This document shows, one piece after another, positions 6,068 through 8,708 of a DNA stretch of 8,708 nucleotides. This DNA comes from Bacteroidota bacterium (lineage in GTDB: Bacteria > Bacteroidota > Rhodothermia > Rhodothermales > Rubricoccaceae), in contig JADFLK010000070.1 of the NCBI GenBank assembly GCA_022564455.1, forward strand, positions 1-8,708, written 5' to 3'. A model generated the notes under the pieces. That model saw only the letters and a program-made list of their open reading frames with translations, was not told where the DNA came from and did not search any database. Each line of letters starts with the position of its first letter. Positions within the stretch are counted from its first letter, which is position 1. Made by a program: the position numbers and the translations under genes.

Positions 6068-7009
6068 TTGCCCGATCCTCCGCTTCGCATCGTTTACATG
6101 GGCACGCCAGATTTCGCCGTGCCGCCACTGAGGGCGTTGATTGAGGCCGGCTATTCCCCGATTGGTGTGGTTACAGCGCCGGATCGAAAGAGCGGCCGTG
6201 GGCAGTCGCTGCGCCCGTCGGCCGTGAAACAAGTTGCGGAATCGGAGGGGATCCCCGTCCTTGAGCCGGAGTCGCTACGGGATGAGGCTTTTGCCGAAGA
6301 ACTCGAAGGCCTGGAGGTCGATGTGATCGTGGTGGTGGCGTTCCGAATTCTGCCGCCTGAGGTCTACACGCTTGCGAAGAAAGGCGCTTTCAACCTGCAC
6401 GCGTCGTTGCTGCCGGCATTTCGTGGCGCCGCGCCCATCCAGCGGGCGCTGATGGCCGGGGTCAAGAAGACGGGAGTGACCACCTTCTTTCTCAAGCCCA
6501 AAGTCGATACCGGCGATTTGATTTTGCAGGAGCAGATAGAAGTAGGGCCAAATGAAACCGGCGGCGACCTGCACGGCCGGTTGGCTGAACTCGGAGCAAA
6601 AGCTGTGGTGGAGACCGTTCGGAGGATCGAAGCTGGGACGGCGGATTCAACCCCACAGAACGATGCGCTTGCGAGTGCGGCGCCCAAGATTTTCAAGGAT
6701 GATATGCAGGTGGATTGGAGCCTGCCGTCGAAGCAGGTCCACAACCACATTCGAGCGCTTTCCCCCTATCCGGCCGCGTGGACAACGCATGAGGGCGAAT
6801 CGCTCAAGCTGTTTCGTTCCGTCGTGCTCAACGATGCGCTTGCAAACGCGCCGCCGGGCGCCATTCTCCAAGCGGCTGATCGTATTGTCGTGGCGTGCGG
6901 GGAGGGCGCCGTAGATCTACTCGAACTCCAGCGAGGCGGAAAACGCCGCATGAATGCCGCCGACTTCTTGAATGGATACTCCTTGTCGATTGGCGATGTC
7001 CTGGTCTAA
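6068..7009 (+). CDS. fmt: Methionyl-tRNA formyltransferase
   Basis: A cytoplasmic enzyme of 313 residues (the family is usually 305-320) that transfers formyl from 10-formyl-tetrahydrofolate to initiator Met-tRNA. The N-terminal Rossmann-like hydrolase domain begins LRIVYMGTPDFAVPPLRALIEAGY and continues with VVTAPDRKSGRGQ. The signature FNLHASLLPAFRGAAPIQRALMAG (around residues 110-133) contains the catalytic Asn and His and the SLLPxxRGxAPI loop; VDTGDLILQ carries the catalytic Asp. The C-terminal OB-like tRNA-binding domain is recognisable from IRALSPYPAAWT onward. The start is TTG 6068: the family N-terminus (xLRIVYMGTPDF) needs residues upstream of the first in-frame ATG at 6098, and no ATG or GTG lies in frame upstream. 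The usual partner def is not adjacent, and a terminator sits just upstream, so fmt probably has its own promoter. Confidence 0.96.
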   Translation: MPDPPLRIVYMGTPDFAVPPLRALIEAGYSPIGVVTAPDRKSGRGQSLRPSAVKQVAESEGIPVLEPESLRDEAFAEELEGLEVDVIVVVAFRILPPEVYTLAKKGAFNLHASLLPAFRGAAPIQRALMAGVKKTGVTTFFLKPKVDTGDLILQEQIEVGPNETGGDLHGRLAELGAKAVVETVRRIEAGTADSTPQNDALASAAPKIFKDDMQVDWSLPSKQVHNHIRALSPYPAAWTTHEGESLKLFRSVVLNDALANAPPGAILQAADRIVVACGEGAVDLLELQRGGKRRMNAADFLNGYSLSIGDVLV

Positions 7010-7083
7010 ATACGGTGCGCAACAGCCTCCTGAGTGGAGTGCGAGGAGAGGAGCCACACCGCCGGTTCAAACACAGGCAATAA

Positions 7084-7098
7084 GCACAGCCGCTGTGC
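7084..7098. promoter_or_regulatory. Small hairpin/inverted repeat upstream of the MoxR gene
   Basis: GCACAG-CCG-CTGTGC is a perfect 6-bp inverted repeat with a 3-nt loop, in the middle of the 133-bp gap between fmt and the MoxR gene. No T-run follows. It could be an operator or a leader hairpin. Confidence 0.25.
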
Positions 7099-7142
7099 GT
7101 ATCATCGTGAGCGTGAAATCTCCCGCCCATTAATCGGCCACG

Positions 7143-8177
7143 ATGCCGCCTACCCAGTTGCTCCAACCTGAATCCGCGCCCCGCCCCGCTTTTGACCTGG
7201 CGGCCGTCACCGAGCGGGTTGCGGTTCAGAGCCAGTTTGTCCGGCCGTTGCTGGAGGAGATAGGCCGCGTGGTGGTGGGGCAGCAGCAGATGATTGAGCG
7301 GCTGCTCGTGGGGTTGATTGCAGGTGGCCACGTTTTGCTGGAAGGAGTGCCGGGTCTGGCCAAGACCCTGGCCGTTTCCACCTTGGCGCAATCCGTCCGT
7401 GCGGATTTTCAGCGCATCCAGTTCACACCGGATCTCCTCCCGGCCGATCTCATCGGGACGCTCATATACCATCAGGCGGAGGCCCGGTTTGCCGTCAAGA
7501 AAGGCCCCATCTTTGCCAACATCATCCTGGCCGACGAGATCAACCGTGCGCCGGCCAAAGTGCAAAGCGCACTGCTGGAGGCCATGCAGGAGCAGCAGGT
7601 AACCATCGGCGATACCACGTATCCGTTGCCGGAGCCCTTCCTGGTTCTGGCCACACAGAACCCTATCGACCAGGAGGGCACGTACCCGCTTCCGGAGGCG
7701 CAGATAGATCGATTTATGCTGAAGGTGACTGTTGGCTACCCGACGCGCGACGAAGAGATGGTCATCATGCAGCGGATGGCGAAAACCGGGAAGGCCGAGG
7801 CCGTGAGCCCCGTCGTCGGTCCAGAGCAAATCCTCGCCGCCCGCGCCGAGCTCAACAACCTGTACGTTGACGAACGCGTGGAGGGCTACATCGTGGATCT
7901 GGTGCTTGCCACACGCGAGCCCGAACGCTTCGGTCTGCGCGAACTGATCGGCCTGCTGGCGTATGGCGCCAGCCCCCGCGCAACCATTTACCTGAATCTG
8001 GCAGCGCGCGCCCATGCTTTCCTCGATGGCCGGGCCTACGTCACCCCGGAAGATATCCGCGCCCTCGCCCTCGATGTGCTCCGCCATCGGCTCACGGTAA
8101 CGTACGAAGCCGAGGCCGAGGAGGTCACGTCCGAGGATCTCGTAGCCCGCGTGCTTGAAAAGGTAGAAGTTCCGTAA
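7143..8177 (+). CDS. MoxR-family AAA+ ATPase
   Basis: A cytoplasmic AAA+ ATPase (AAA_3/MoxR) of 344 residues, a chaperone-like family that often acts with VWA- or DUF58-domain partners to assemble or activate other proteins. Visible elements are Walker A LLEGVPGLAKT (65-75), Walker B ILADEINRAP with D131-E132, the MoxR-typical SALLEAMQEQQVTI, sensor 1 LATQNPIDQEGTYPLPEAQIDRF (N173) and sensor 2 GASPRA (R279) in the helical lid, followed by the DILRHRL-like tail (ALDVLRHRLTVTYEAEAE). All ATPase motifs are intact. The usual DUF58/VWA neighbours are absent; instead the stop codon overlaps the start of hprK by one base (TAATG), so the two are almost certainly co-transcribed and translationally coupled. 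Its client is unknown. ATG 7143 fits the family's N-terminal length; a Shine-Dalgarno is not evident. Confidence 0.94.
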   Translation: MPPTQLLQPESAPRPAFDLAAVTERVAVQSQFVRPLLEEIGRVVVGQQQMIERLLVGLIAGGHVLLEGVPGLAKTLAVSTLAQSVRADFQRIQFTPDLLPADLIGTLIYHQAEARFAVKKGPIFANIILADEINRAPAKVQSALLEAMQEQQVTIGDTTYPLPEPFLVLATQNPIDQEGTYPLPEAQIDRFMLKVTVGYPTRDEEMVIMQRMAKTGKAEAVSPVVGPEQILAARAELNNLYVDERVEGYIVDLVLATREPERFGLRELIGLLAYGASPRATIYLNLAARAHAFLDGRAYVTPEDIRALALDVLRHRLTVTYEAEAEEVTSEDLVARVLEKVEVP

Positions 8178-8708
8178 TGCGCAAGCGTGAACCCTTCAAG
8201 AAAGAGTCGATTACCGTCGCTTACGCCATCGAGCAGATGTGCACGCGAGTGGGCGTCGACATGGAGCAGTGCAACGCTGCCGACACGGAAGAGCGGCTTG
8301 TCACCGATGTAAACCTGCATAGGCCAGGCATTGCATTGGCAGGCTATACGGAGTTGTTCACCTACGAACGTGTGCAGATTCTGGGCAACACCGAGAGCCG
8401 GTTTCTGATGCAAATGAGCAAGGAAGACCGGCAAAGCGCCTTTGCGAAATTGCTCGAGTACGATCTGCCGTGCATCGTCCTCACGGATAACAACACGCTG
8501 CCCGAGCCGCTTCTGAAGGCGGCGGAAGAGCACAGTGTCCCCGTGTTTCGCACGCCCGTGGCTACGACCGCATTCATGTATCAGATGCGGGATTTTCTGG
8601 AGGACCAGTTTGCCCTCCAGCTTACCCTGCATGGGTCGCTCGTGGACGTGTACGGAATCGGTCTGCTTCTTACCGGTCCCAGCGGAATCGGGAAAAGCGG
8701 GGTGGCTC
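8177..8708 (+). CDS. hprK: HPr kinase/phosphorylase (HprK), N-terminal part (partial)
   Basis: From the ATG at 8177 (sharing its A with the preceding TAA) the frame is open to the window edge, giving 177 residues. The N-terminal domain has the family pattern LHRPGIALAGY (47-57) followed by ERVQILGNTE, then a Rossmann-like segment with YDLPCIVLTDN and VPVFRTPVATTAFM. The kinase core starts with LHGSLVDVYGIGLLLTG and the P-loop GPSGIGKS (167-174); H152 is the conserved histidine before it. HprK phosphorylates HPr (or an Npr/Crh-like protein) on a serine and, as a phosphorylase, reverses this, linking carbon or phosphate status to regulation. The C-terminal part with the remaining catalytic motifs lies beyond the window. 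Whether a PTS or lone HPr exists in this organism cannot be seen here. Confidence 0.95.
   Translation, partial: MRKREPFKKESITVAYAIEQMCTRVGVDMEQCNAADTEERLVTDVNLHRPGIALAGYTELFTYERVQILGNTESRFLMQMSKEDRQSAFAKLLEYDLPCIVLTDNNTLPEPLLKAAEEHSVPVFRTPVATTAFMYQMRDFLEDQFALQLTLHGSLVDVYGIGLLLTGPSGIGKSGVA

Noticed and set aside
6828..8087. Long minus-strand frame across the end of fmt and the MoxR gene
   Set aside because: It lies opposite two genes with clear family motifs and has no recognisable domain; it is a typical antisense shadow in GC-rich DNA.
1..8708. CRISPR array, tRNA, rRNA, riboswitch or defence system
   Set aside because: I saw no regularly spaced direct repeats, cloverleaf-like sequence, rRNA segment or defence-type protein motifs by reading. 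A tRNAscan/Infernal run was not possible here.

Overview
The window looks like chromosomal DNA from a GC-rich relative of the Bacteroidota, most plausibly the Rhodothermota (Rhodothermus/Salinibacter-like) side. Three things suggest this: a GWxTD-domain secreted protein, a C-terminal type IX secretion (T9SS type A) sorting domain on another secreted protein, and starts that mostly lack a Shine-Dalgarno sequence. The assignment is inference from gene content; no rRNA or marker alignment is available here.

Layout. Positions 1-394 (minus) hold the N-terminal part of a membrane-anchored family 2 glycosyltransferase, cut by the window edge. Diverging from it is a CDP-alcohol phosphatidyltransferase (454-1098, pgsA-like), followed by ftsY (1169-2134) and a secreted GWxTD-domain protein (2392-3711). 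Next comes a block that looks accreted. It holds the C-terminal remnant of a galactose-oxidase-like protein (about 3720-3986), then an intact SBBP-repeat beta-propeller protein with a T9SS tail (4004-5605). A 160-bp MITE-like element with 17-bp terminal inverted repeats and CTAG target duplications follows (5780-5939), and abutting it is a small 11-bp inverted repeat that may be a related relic. A strong GC-rich hairpin terminator (6006-6044) closes the block. Housekeeping genes then resume: fmt (6068-7009, TTG start), a MoxR-family AAA ATPase (7143-8177), and hprK, which overlaps moxR by one base (TAATG) and runs off the right edge.

Functionally, the left and right parts are core cell biology: phospholipid head-group synthesis, SRP-dependent membrane targeting, initiator-tRNA formylation, MoxR chaperone activity and HPr/Ser-type kinase signalling. 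The centre is surface and secretion biology (GWxTD, SBBP/T9SS). I saw no CRISPR array, tRNA, rRNA, toxin-antitoxin pair or recognisable defence system. I also found no convincing new multi-gene system. The most unusual parts are the decayed/accreted block at 3712-6000 and its nested inverted-repeat elements.
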